This document shows, in pieces, positions 11,787 to 18,946 of a stretch of 64,000 nt of DNA. Numbering within the stretch: position 1 is the stretch's first letter; each line of letters begins with the position of its first letter. The position numbers were made by a program, and so were the translations under genes. The notes beneath the pieces are model-generated. The model did no database searches and was not told where the DNA came from. It saw only the letters and a list, made by a program, of their open reading frames with translations. The DNA comes from Dyella sp. ASV24 (GTDB taxonomy: Bacteria > Pseudomonadota > Gammaproteobacteria > Xanthomonadales > Rhodanobacteraceae). Where the stretch lies: assembly GCF_016428905.1 (NCBI RefSeq), contig NZ_JAELTQ010000008.1, positions 1-64,000 on the forward strand. Reading direction: 5' to 3'.

Positions 11787-11870
11787 GCGATGAGGCACGA
11801 AGCGACAGCCGACCACTGACAAAACGGGGTTTTGGCTTTCGTCGGCACAAAGGCACAGATGAAACGTCGG

Positions 11871-11921
11871 GGCGAGCACCCACCCCTCACCCCAACCCTC
11901 TCCCCAAAGGGGAGAGGGAGC
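11871..11921 (-). repeat. Outer inverted repeat, right arm
   Basis: This is the near-exact reverse complement of 10863-10914, with loop AAA in place of TTCG in its own small palindrome. It ends about 80 bp before the fumC start. Confidence 0.85.
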
Positions 11922-12002
11922 AAACCGCACCGGCCCCCCTTGGCGACTCCCTAACACGCCCCGACCTATATTCCCCAAATCCCCCCGAGGAATCGCAAGG
12001 AC

Positions 12003-13400
12003 ATGAGCCAGTTCCGCATCGAACACGACAGCATGGGTGAACTCAAAGTGCCGTCCAAAGCCCTCTACGGCGCCCAGACACAACGCGCCGTCGACAACTT
12101 CCCCATCTCCGGCCTGCATATGCCGCGCGCCTTCATTCGCGCGCTTGGCCTGATCAAGGCCGCGGCGGCGGACGCGAACTTCCTGCTGGGGTATCTGAAG
12201 AAGAACCAGGCGCATGCCATCCGCAAGGCCGCGTTGGCCGTTGCCGAGGGCGAGTATGACGATCAGTTCCCTATCGACGTGTTCCAGACGGGCTCAGGCA
12301 CCAGCACCAACATGAATGCCAACGAGGTGATTGCCCACCTTGCCAGTCGGGCTGGCGGCAAGGTGCATCCCAACGATCACGTCAATTACGGACAGAGTTC
12401 CAACGACGTCATTCCCACGGCTATCCACGTCAGCGCCACACTCACCACCAGCGAGCAGTTGCTGCCGGCGCTTAAGCACCTCAAGCGCAGTATCGAGCGT
12501 CGGGCGCGTGAACTGCGCAATGTGCCCAAGACTGGGCGCACGCATTTGATGGATGCCATGCCGGTGACCTTTGGTCAGGAGCTTTCGGGTTGGGCCGCGC
12601 AGATCGGTACTGCTATTGAACGCATCGAAGACAGCTTGAAGCGCATGCGCCGCCTGCCGCTGGGTGGTACCGCTGTGGGTACTGGCATCAATGCTGATCC
12701 CAAGTTTGGTGCCTCGGTGGCGCGCGAGTTGAAGAAGCTTACGGGCGTACGGTTCGACTCGGCAGAGAATTTCTTTGAGGGCATGGCCGCACAAGACGCC
12801 GCAGTGGAGCTGTCCGGCCAACTCAAGACACTCGCTGTGGCGCTGATGAAGATCGCCAACGACTTGCGCTGGATGAATTCGGGTCCGCTCGCGGGCCTGG
12901 GGGAGATCGAGTTGCCAGCGCTGCAGCCGGGTTCGTCGATCATGCCGGGCAAGGTGAATCCGGTGATTCCTGAAGCTACCGCCATGGTTGCAGCGCAGGT
13001 GATCGGCAATGATGCCGCCATCACCATCGCGGGTCAGTCGGGCAACTTCCAGCTCAATGTGATGCTGCCGCTGATCGCGCACAACTTGCTGCAGTCGATC
13101 GGCATTCTGTCCAACGTCAGCGTGCTGCTGGCCGACAAGGCCATCGCCGGTTTCAAGGTGAATACCGCGCGCGTGAAGGAAGCGCTGGACAAGAACCCGA
13201 TCCTGGTCACCGCACTCAACCCGGTGATTGGCTACGAGAAGGGCGCGGCAACGGCCAAGCAGGCTTACAAGGAAAAGCGTCCGATCATGGATGTGGCGTT
13301 GGAAACCACGGGCCTGTCGAAGAGTGAGCTGCAGAAGCTGTTGGATCCGATGGCGCTCACGCGCGGCGGCATTCACGGCGGAGGCGGTGGCGGCGGCTGA
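12003..13400 (+). CDS. fumC: Class II fumarate hydratase
   Basis: FumC interconverts fumarate and malate in the TCA cycle and needs no iron-sulphur cluster. The fumarase/aspartase signature GSSIMPGKVNP and the active-site stretches TGSGTSTNMNANEV and GRTHLMDA are intact. The 465-aa length is normal. The start ATG has GAGGAATCGCAAGGAC upstream as ribosome-binding region. The C-terminus ends in a run of seven glycines coded by GGC/GGT/GGA repeats, which is not needed for the fold. Confidence 0.97.
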   Translation: MSQFRIEHDSMGELKVPSKALYGAQTQRAVDNFPISGLHMPRAFIRALGLIKAAAADANFLLGYLKKNQAHAIRKAALAVAEGEYDDQFPIDVFQTGSGTSTNMNANEVIAHLASRAGGKVHPNDHVNYGQSSNDVIPTAIHVSATLTTSEQLLPALKHLKRSIERRARELRNVPKTGRTHLMDAMPVTFGQELSGWAAQIGTAIERIEDSLKRMRRLPLGGTAVGTGINADPKFGASVARELKKLTGVRFDSAENFFEGMAAQDAAVELSGQLKTLAVALMKIANDLRWMNSGPLAGLGEIELPALQPGSSIMPGKVNPVIPEATAMVAAQVIGNDAAITIAGQSGNFQLNVMLPLIAHNLLQSIGILSNVSVLLADKAIAGFKVNTARVKEALDKNPILVTALNPVIGYEKGAATAKQAYKEKRPIMDVALETTGLSKSELQKLLDPMALTRGGIHGGGGGGG

Positions 13401-13424
13401 TTTGCCGCCGTTCTTTGCTTTTGT

Positions 13425-13449
13425 GCAGGAGCGCAGTGTGCGCTCCTGC
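13425..13449. terminator. Perfect palindrome after fumC
   Basis: GCAGGAGCGCA and TGCGCTCCTGC form an 11-bp perfect stem with a 3-nt loop, placed between convergent fumC and the first lipoprotein gene. There is no T-run. Its position suggests a shared transcript end. It belongs to the GCAGGAGC palindrome group of this window. Confidence 0.5.
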
Positions 13450-13456
13450 GGTGGCG

Positions 13457-14020
13457 TTAGTGCTTGAGGCTCTTGCGGCAACCTTCGACGTTACGCTCGC
13501 TCAATGCTTGGCCGTAGGGCTTGAACGCCTCCAGTTGACTGGCGAGTTCGTCCTGCGCTGCCTTCATGTCGGCCAGGTCGTCGCAGATCTTCGCTGCGGC
13601 TTGCTGTACGTCTTGTGCGGCGGCCTCGGCCTTCTGGCGGGTCTCTTCGGCGCTGTCGGCACCGGTGAGCTTGCCGGCCACAGCGCCCAGCGCCTTGGTG
13701 GCTGTTTCCGCGCCGGCCTTGCCGGTGGCGATGGCGTCGTCGTGCATCTTGAGCGCGGTGCCGCTGTAACGCTGCAGTAGCGTGTGTTGCGCGTCGGTCA
13801 CGGCAACGGCTTGACCATTGATGGCCAGTTGACCTTGCCGGTCTACGGTGGCGTTGGGAACGCCGGATGCTTTGATGGTGACAACGCCGTCGTGCAGCGT
13901 GATGTTGTTGCTGATCACGTCGGTGCTCGCGCCGAACACCTGGATGTCATGGCCTGAATTACTGCATGCGGTGGTCAGTAGAGCCACGGCGAGCACGCAG
14001 GGCAGGTAGCGAAAGGACAT
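13457..14020 (-). CDS. Putative lipoprotein, YggN/DUF2884-like
   Basis: The 187-aa product begins with a signal peptide ending in the lipobox LLTTAC. The mature part has a short beta-type region (DGVVTIKASG, DRQGQLAINGQAV) followed by long Ala- and Gln-rich helices and a conserved Cys near each end of the helical region (AKICDDL, VEGCRKSL). This layout matches the YggN/DUF2884 family, whose function is unknown. It lies downstream of a paralogue on the same strand, 163 bp away. The two may be late genes of the ytr-like unit or may have their own promoter. Confidence 0.75.
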   Translation of the reverse strand: MSFRYLPCVLAVALLTTACSNSGHDIQVFGASTDVISNNITLHDGVVTIKASGVPNATVDRQGQLAINGQAVAVTDAQHTLLQRYSGTALKMHDDAIATGKAGAETATKALGAVAGKLTGADSAEETRQKAEAAAQDVQQAAAKICDDLADMKAAQDELASQLEAFKPYGQALSERNVEGCRKSLKH

Positions 14021-14183
14021 GGCGGCGTTCCTGTGTGGGTAGATTCGAAAGTCTGCGCGTGGAAGGGTCGGTGGAAAAGCTTACCCGCCGGCGCTCCGCA
14101 TCCTTGCGGAAGGTGTCGGCGGGAGAAGGTTGTCAGCGGCAGTCACGTATATCGCGGAACCCGGTGCGTACCGACCTTCAATG

Positions 14184-14894
14184 TCATTCCGAGAACACGG
14201 CGACACCCGGCTTGCCGTTCTCATCGGTGTCCTTGCCGCAGTCATCGACGTCTTTCTGCGTCATGGTGGCATAGGGTTGGAACGCAGGCATGGCGGTGGC
14301 CAGTTTTTGTTGCGAGGCCAGCACGCCGGGCATGTGGTGGCAAAGCTGGATGGCTGCCGCGCGGATCTTGTCGGTCTGTGGCTTCATGCTGGCCTCGATC
14401 TCCTTGTCGCTCCTGCCGAGAAGTGCGCCGACGATAGCCTTCTTCGCCATGCCGACACCCATGTTGGCGCTGCTCGCGCCGATGTCCATGCCTGCCATGG
14501 CGATGCCGATGATTTGCTGGCGATAGTCCACCAGCAAGGCGTGCTGCTCGGGCGTGGCATCGACGGGCTTGCCAGCAATCACCAGATTGCCCTGGGGGGT
14601 GATGACAGCCTTGGGGAGGGTGTTGTTGCCATCGTGCGGATGTCCGCCATCGTGGGAGTCTTTGCCGATGTGGATGCTGGTGACGTCAATGTCTTGCGTC
14701 ACCAGTTCCTGCTTGGCCTGTTCAATGCCCTTCTGGATCTCCGCACCGATCGCCGATGGCGACGTTTGCTCCTGTACTTCCTTCGCCGCCTGGGCGGTGT
14801 CGCTGTTGCCGTCGTGGCTCGACTGGCTACAGGCGGCCAGCGGTATCAGCAGAGCCATGGCGATGATGCTGCCGGCGATCATGTTGGTCTTCAT
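14184..14894 (-). CDS. Putative lipoprotein, YggN/DUF2884-like paralogue
   Basis: The 236-aa protein has a signal peptide with lipobox LIPLAAC, a His/Asp-rich linker (DSHDGGHPHDGNN), the family-like VITPQGNLVIAGKPVDATPEQHALLVDYRQ core (split here as VITPQGNLVIAGKPV and TPEQHALLVDYRQ), then helices and a C-terminal region with conserved Cys residues. It shares layout with the neighbour at 13457-14020, so the pair looks like an old duplication. The His-rich linker could bind metal, but that is a guess. It begins 31 bp after the ABC permease stop, so cotranscription is likely. Confidence 0.75.
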   Translation of the reverse strand: MKTNMIAGSIIAMALLIPLAACSQSSHDGNSDTAQAAKEVQEQTSPSAIGAEIQKGIEQAKQELVTQDIDVTSIHIGKDSHDGGHPHDGNNTLPKAVITPQGNLVIAGKPVDATPEQHALLVDYRQQIIGIAMAGMDIGASSANMGVGMAKKAIVGALLGRSDKEIEASMKPQTDKIRAAAIQLCHHMPGVLASQQKLATAMPAFQPYATMTQKDVDDCGKDTDENGKPGVAVFSE

Positions 14895-14925
14895 CGTATG
14901 TCTCCCCTACGAATGCGGTTGAGCG

Positions 14926-15891
14926 TCAACTGTCGTCGCGTACCCGGCGGAACCAGACGGCGCCGGCGATCAGCACCACACCCGCCAACACACCGATCCA
15001 CAGATTGGGCGAGGCAAGCAGGCCGTAGGTATGGTCGGGTGAGAGGGCGCCCAGCGGATTGTTGTCGCCCAGGTCGTTCATGCCTTGCAGGCCGTGCTTG
15101 TCGAACACCAGGCTGGAGCCCGGGAACACACTGAGCAGGACGCGCTGCACGACGTTACCCCAGAACCAGGAGCTGGATAGGTTGAACAGCCCCATGATGC
15201 CGAACCAGCTGACCAGCAGGCCGAGCACTACCGGCACCGCTACGGCCCACAGGAAGGGCTTGCTGCGCGCACCGGACGAGCAGAGCATCAACCAGCCGAT
15301 GGCAGGCATGGCCCACAGTGCATACAGCGGGATGTTGCTCACCAGCGACGCAATGGCGCGTATCGGATGAGAGAGCGTGAGCAGCTGCCATGCGTTGACG
15401 CCATGGAACGACAGCACGATGGCGAACAGGATCAGTTGAAGCAGGCCGCAAGCAATGCTCACCACCACCGCGATGACCGGTGCGACCAGGGCTGCACTCG
15501 CCACCTTGGAGAGCACCGTGCTGGTGTTGGAAACGGGCAGGGATTTCCAGAACAGCACACTGCGGTCGCGACGGTCGTCATAGAGCGAGCCGAGGCAGTA
15601 GAACAGCACGACGATGCCCATGACGATGCCGATCATGCCCATCGACGAGATCATGGCGACGTCAGCCGCTGCGCCGACTTGTGCCAAGTCGCCGGCGTCT
15701 GCGTTACGCATCATCATGCCGATGTCGTTGCCGCCGATTTGCACGCCATGGCGGGCACTCATCACTTCCGCGGCGATGATGGCCATCACGTTGAGGATCA
15801 GGAAGACGGCGCCGGTTACCACTGGGGCCCACAGAAAGCCGCCGCGGTGTTCCCAGAACTCGCGCTTCACAAGCCAGTAGAAGGTTTTCAT
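14926..15891 (-). CDS. ABC transporter permease (ABC-2 type)
   Basis: This 321-aa membrane protein starts MKTFYWLVKREFWEHRGGFLWAP, a typical ABC-2 permease amphipathic start. Six hydrophobic segments follow, with a large extracytoplasmic loop after the first. Its start overlaps the ATPase stop by 4 bp (ATGA), so the two are translationally coupled and should form one transporter. The substrate is unknown. The YtrA-type regulator suggests a cell-envelope or antibiotic stress role. Confidence 0.88.
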   Translation of the reverse strand: MKTFYWLVKREFWEHRGGFLWAPVVTGAVFLILNVMAIIAAEVMSARHGVQIGGNDIGMMMRNADAGDLAQVGAAADVAMISSMGMIGIVMGIVVLFYCLGSLYDDRRDRSVLFWKSLPVSNTSTVLSKVASAALVAPVIAVVVSIACGLLQLILFAIVLSFHGVNAWQLLTLSHPIRAIASLVSNIPLYALWAMPAIGWLMLCSSGARSKPFLWAVAVPVVLGLLVSWFGIMGLFNLSSSWFWGNVVQRVLLSVFPGSSLVFDKHGLQGMNDLGDNNPLGALSPDHTYGLLASPNLWIGVLAGVVLIAGAVWFRRVRDDS

Positions 15892-16745
15892 GCGTAGGTC
15901 CCCTTCATGGTGGCGACAAACAGGTCGCTGACAGTCGGTCGGCGTACTTCGCCCATGCGTTCCAAGGTGGCACGGTCGGCGCCGTCGAACAGGAAGATGC
16001 TCTTGCCGAACACCTGCCGCTCATCCAGCGGCTTCATGTTGCGTGCGGCGGCGGCCTGATCGGCCCCCACCATCACCTCGACGAATCGTTCGCCTACGGT
16101 ATCCATATCGGTATCGAGCACGATCTTGCCGTCGCGGATAAACATCAGGTCGGTGAGGATGTGTTCGATCTCCTCGACCTGGTGCGTGGTGACGATGATC
16201 GTCTTGTTCTCGTCGAAGTAGTCCTCCAGCAGGCTCTGGTAGAACTGTTTGCGGTAGAGGATGTCCAGGCCCAGCGTGGGCTCGTCCAGCACCAGCAGGC
16301 GCGCGTCGATGGCCATGACCAGGGCCAGGTGCAACTGCACGATCATGCCCTTGGACATCTGCTTGACGCGCTGGTTGGGCGTCAGCTTGGTGCGCGCCAG
16401 GAAGGCCTCGCACTTCGCCCGATTGAAGCGCGGGTGCACGTTGGCGACGAAATCGATCGCCTCGCGTACCCGGATCCAGCGGGGCAGCACCGCCACGTCG
16501 GCGATAAAGCACACCTGTTCCATCAGCTTGTCGCGCTGGGTGCGTGGATCGAAGCCCAGCACGTTCAACTCGCCCTTGAAATCGGTCAGGCCAAGGATGG
16601 CCTTTAGTGCGGTGGTCTTGCCGGCACCGTTGGGCCCGATCAGGCCCACGATGCGGCCGGACTCGATGCGGAAGCTGACGTCGTTCAGCGCGAGCGAGTT
16701 CTTGTAGGCCTTGGTCAGGCCATTGGCCGTCACAACCGCGTTCAT
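15888..16745 (-). CDS. ABC transporter ATPase (YtrB-like)
   Basis: The 285-aa ATPase has Walker A GPNGAGKTT and Walker B LLVLDEPTLGLD. Its signature is degenerate (MSKGM in place of LSGGQ), as is common in YtrB-like ATPases. The C-terminal 70 residues are an accessory region. It lies between the GntR gene and the permease, overlapping each by 4 bp. Confidence 0.92.
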   Translation of the reverse strand: MNAVVTANGLTKAYKNSLALNDVSFRIESGRIVGLIGPNGAGKTTALKAILGLTDFKGELNVLGFDPRTQRDKLMEQVCFIADVAVLPRWIRVREAIDFVANVHPRFNRAKCEAFLARTKLTPNQRVKQMSKGMIVQLHLALVMAIDARLLVLDEPTLGLDILYRKQFYQSLLEDYFDENKTIIVTTHQVEEIEHILTDLMFIRDGKIVLDTDMDTVGERFVEVMVGADQAAAARNMKPLDERQVFGKSIFLFDGADRATLERMGEVRRPTVSDLFVATMKGTYA

Positions 16746-17128
16746 GATTGGCTCCCTTCCGGACCGGCCGGGCTTTCCGGCGCTTCACGCATGAGCGTTT
16801 TCAGGTCCAGTCCGAGGCGCTGCAGTCGGGCAAAGAGCGCAGGCCATTCCTCGCGCAGGAACCTCTCGCGCTCGGATTTGAGCAGCGCCTCCCTGGCTCC
16901 ATCGATGACAAACATGCCCAAGCCCCTCCTTTTTTCCACCAGTTGATCATCGACCAGTTCCTGGTACGCCTTCGACACGGTGAGCGGATTGATTTGGAAA
17001 TCCGCAGCAACCTGGCGTACTGACGGCAGCGGGTCGCCCTCGTTCAAGGCGCCGTCCAGAATCATCGCCACCACGCGTTCGCGGAGCTGGCGGTAGATCG
17101 GGACGCTGTCGTTCCAGGTAATGGTCAT
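16742..17128 (-). CDS. GntR-family regulator, YtrA subfamily
   Basis: The 128-aa protein carries an N-terminal winged helix (PIYRQLRERVVAMILDG, LPSVRQVAADFQINPLTVSKAY) and only a short C-terminal helical tail, which defines the YtrA subgroup. Such regulators usually repress their own operon with an ABC transporter. I use ATG 17128 (MTITWNDS), 14 codons inside the longest frame. It ends in a 4-bp overlap with the ATPase gene. Its likely operator is the palindrome at 17487-17510. Confidence 0.9.
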   Translation of the reverse strand: MTITWNDSVPIYRQLRERVVAMILDGALNEGDPLPSVRQVAADFQINPLTVSKAYQELVDDQLVEKRRGLGMFVIDGAREALLKSERERFLREEWPALFARLQRLGLDLKTLMREAPESPAGPEGSQS

Positions 17129-17132
17129 ACGG

Positions 17133-17456
17133 TTATTCCTTGCTGATACGGCCGAACTTGTTGCTGCCAAACGAATAGTAGGGCATGGTCAGCTCGCTCC
17201 CGAGCACCGCCTTGGAAGCGGCGGCCGGTGACAACAGCGGGGAGACGGTCAGGGTGGCCATGCCGGCGTCGGCCAACAGGGCGGCGGCGCGCATGTCTTC
17301 AGCCGTCGGGCGGACATCAATCGGGGCCAGGTCGATGACCTTGACGCCGTTGATCTCGCTGACCGGGAGACTCTTGACGTTGGAGTGGATGGCGGCCAAG
17401 CCGACTGTGGTGAACAGGGCGGCGGCGGTCAGGGCTAGCAGGTTATTCGCTTTCAT
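17133..17456 (-). CDS. Small exported protein, first gene of ytr-like unit
   Basis: The 107-aa protein has an N-terminal signal peptide (MKANNLLALTAAALFTTVGLA) and a mature part with no motif I recognise (EINGVKVIDLAPIDVRP, MPYYSFGSNKFG). A strong AAAGGAGA ribosome-binding site precedes the ATG. It ends 4 bp before the GntR start, so it is part of the same transcript. A small secreted protein ahead of a YtrA-type regulator is reminiscent of the yro-ytr operon described in Xanthomonas, but I cannot confirm homology. Confidence 0.8.
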   Translation of the reverse strand: MKANNLLALTAAALFTTVGLAAIHSNVKSLPVSEINGVKVIDLAPIDVRPTAEDMRAAALLADAGMATLTVSPLLSPAAASKAVLGSELTMPYYSFGSNKFGRISKE

Positions 17457-17486
17457 GGCGGGTCTCCTTTAGTGACCTCGTGGACC

Positions 17487-17510
17487 GGTGTTGTAGTGAA
17501 CTATAACACC
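17487..17510. promoter_or_regulatory. 24-bp palindrome, candidate YtrA-type operator
   Basis: The half sites read GGTGTTRTAGTK and its complement, giving a palindrome with only two mismatched positions. It covers the -10 box of the promoter for the leftward GntR-ABC unit and starts 31 bp before the first gene. The position fits repression by the GntR protein encoded in the same unit. Confidence 0.7.
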
Positions 17511-17527
17511 ATAATCGAAGCCGTCAA
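17500..17527 (-). promoter_or_regulatory. Sigma-70 type promoter of the GntR-ABC unit
   Basis: On the minus strand TTGACG (17527-17522) and TATAGT (17505-17500) are separated by 16 bp. Both boxes match consensus at five of six positions or nearly so. The -10 lies inside the palindrome. Confidence 0.7.
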
Positions 17528-17742
17528 TGGGTGAGCTAGAAATTCGCAACATGACTGATGGCCTATAAGCCTGAACGAGGTCCGGGGCAGGCCTGGGCCC
17601 GGAAGCTGATGGGTATGTTCCGCAGAAGGGCCATGCGCTGGCAGGGCCGCCCATCAGCCATCGCAGGTGACAGGCATCACCTCACGCCCGCTCCGCGAAG
17701 CGCGTGATTCAATGGCGCACCACCGTGCAGAGGGCGCGTTTC

Positions 17743-18528
17743 ATGGATGCAGGACTAGCCGGCCATGTCGTCGTTGTTACCGGAGCGAGCAAGGGCATCG
17801 GCCTGGCCTGTGCCACGGCGTTTGCGCGTGAGGGCGCGAAAGTGATCGGTGTATCGCGCAACCTGGCGCACCTGCATGCCGCGCAACACGACCTGCAGCG
17901 CGAAGGTCTGCATATGGACGTCGCCGCGGCCGACCTGAGCGAAAGCGTCGCCGCGCAGATGGTGGCGGAGTACATCGAGAACGAGTTTGGCCCCATCGAC
18001 GTGCTGGTGAACTGCGCCGGCGCGGCACGGCGTACGCCGGTCGCCGATCTTCACGCCGATGCACTGCACGCCACCATGCAAGCAAAGTACTTCACGTACA
18101 TGCACATGATCGATCCCGTGATCCGGCATATGGCGGCGCGTGGCAAGGGCAGCATTGTGAATGTGGTCGGGCAGGGCGGCCGGCAGGCCAATCCGCTGCA
18201 TATCGGCGGTGGCGCGGCGAACGCCGCGCTTATGCTCGCCTCGGTGGGCTATGCCAACGCCTATGCGGCCAACGGGGTGCGGGTGAACGTGATCAATCCT
18301 GGCATGACCCGTACCGGGCGCGTGCAGGAAGGGCTGGATGCCGCCTCACGGGCGAGCGGACGCTCTGCCGACGAGCTGCTCGCCGAGCAACTGACAGAGA
18401 TCCCCATGGGACGCATGGCCGAGCCACGCGAGATCGCGAACGTGGCTGTGTTCCTGGCATCGCCGTTGGCCAGTTATGTCACGGGTGCGGTCATTCCGAT
18501 GGATGGCGGCAAGACCAGCGTGATCTGA
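17743..18528 (+). CDS. Short-chain dehydrogenase/reductase-like protein lacking the usual catalytic residues
   Basis: The 261-aa protein has the SDR nucleotide motif TGASKGIG, the NCAG motif and the C-terminal PMDGG segment. The expected catalytic Ser-Tyr-Lys set is not evident. Where Ser is normally found the sequence reads NVVGQGG, and where YxxxK is expected it reads HIGGGAANAAL, with Asn at the Lys position. I start at ATG 17743 (MDAGLAGH), with GAGG upstream, rather than at the longer frame. The substrate is unknown. It stands between the ytr-like unit and the cellulose operon with no clear link to either. Confidence 0.85.
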   Translation: MDAGLAGHVVVVTGASKGIGLACATAFAREGAKVIGVSRNLAHLHAAQHDLQREGLHMDVAAADLSESVAAQMVAEYIENEFGPIDVLVNCAGAARRTPVADLHADALHATMQAKYFTYMHMIDPVIRHMAARGKGSIVNVVGQGGRQANPLHIGGGAANAALMLASVGYANAYAANGVRVNVINPGMTRTGRVQEGLDAASRASGRSADELLAEQLTEIPMGRMAEPREIANVAVFLASPLASYVTGAVIPMDGGKTSVI

Positions 18529-18946
18529 ACCCGGCAGGGCACCGTATTTCCCTGCGTCACGCTGACGGTATCGTGCTTGCCGAAAACGTACATGGCTGTG
18601 TTGTTCACGTTCCTTTTATGCCGTTTTCTTTAATCGTTTCCTGCGAGCGACGATGTTTGCTGCGCTGATGTGTGAAGTCGGCTTATGGCTGCGCTTCACG
18701 CATCGAGCATCAATCTCGCCATGTCTCCGTTGATGCGGTGTGTATCGACATGGATGTGGGGGAGCGTCATCGTCGGAAGGGGCATGAACGTAGAGGCGCT
18801 GTGGCGGCGTGCTTGATGCAGTGTGGCGTTGCGCCCAGGGGTTTCTGCGGATCGTGTGGCTTCATTGGTAAAGGCAGGAACGCAGGACCGGGTTGGCTTG
18901 GTTGGCCCGTGCGATGACGCTCCGTCACTGACCCAAGGAACATTCC
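18529..18946 (+). promoter_or_regulatory. 418-bp region upstream of the cellulose operon
   Basis: No credible gene is present. An AT-rich patch near 18600-18645 could hold promoter or activator sites, but I see no clear consensus promoter and no c-di-GMP riboswitch core. The bcsB ATG is preceded by AAGGA at a suitable distance. Confidence 0.4.

Larger units (their letters stand above)
10801..12002. other. 1.2-kb non-coding block of nested inverted repeats
   Basis: I find no credible gene between ltaE and fumC. The open frames here follow repeat arms and match no recognisable protein. The block has an outer inverted pair (10863-10914 and 11871-11921), a second inverted pair inside it (11011-11102 and 11692-11786), a REP-like palindrome (10931-10986) and a 38-bp tandem repeat (11417-11543). 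All four are listed separately. Confidence 0.8.

Noticed and set aside
10915-12215. Several overlapping open frames on both strands in the ltaE-fumC gap
   Set aside because: They follow the repeat arms, change when the repeats invert, and resemble no protein.
18672-18917. 81-aa open frame upstream of bcsB
   Set aside because: It has no ribosome-binding site or known motif, and its composition is unlike its neighbours.
18529-18946. c-di-GMP riboswitch upstream of bcsB
   Set aside because: I looked for the GEMM core and tetraloop-receptor patterns and found none.
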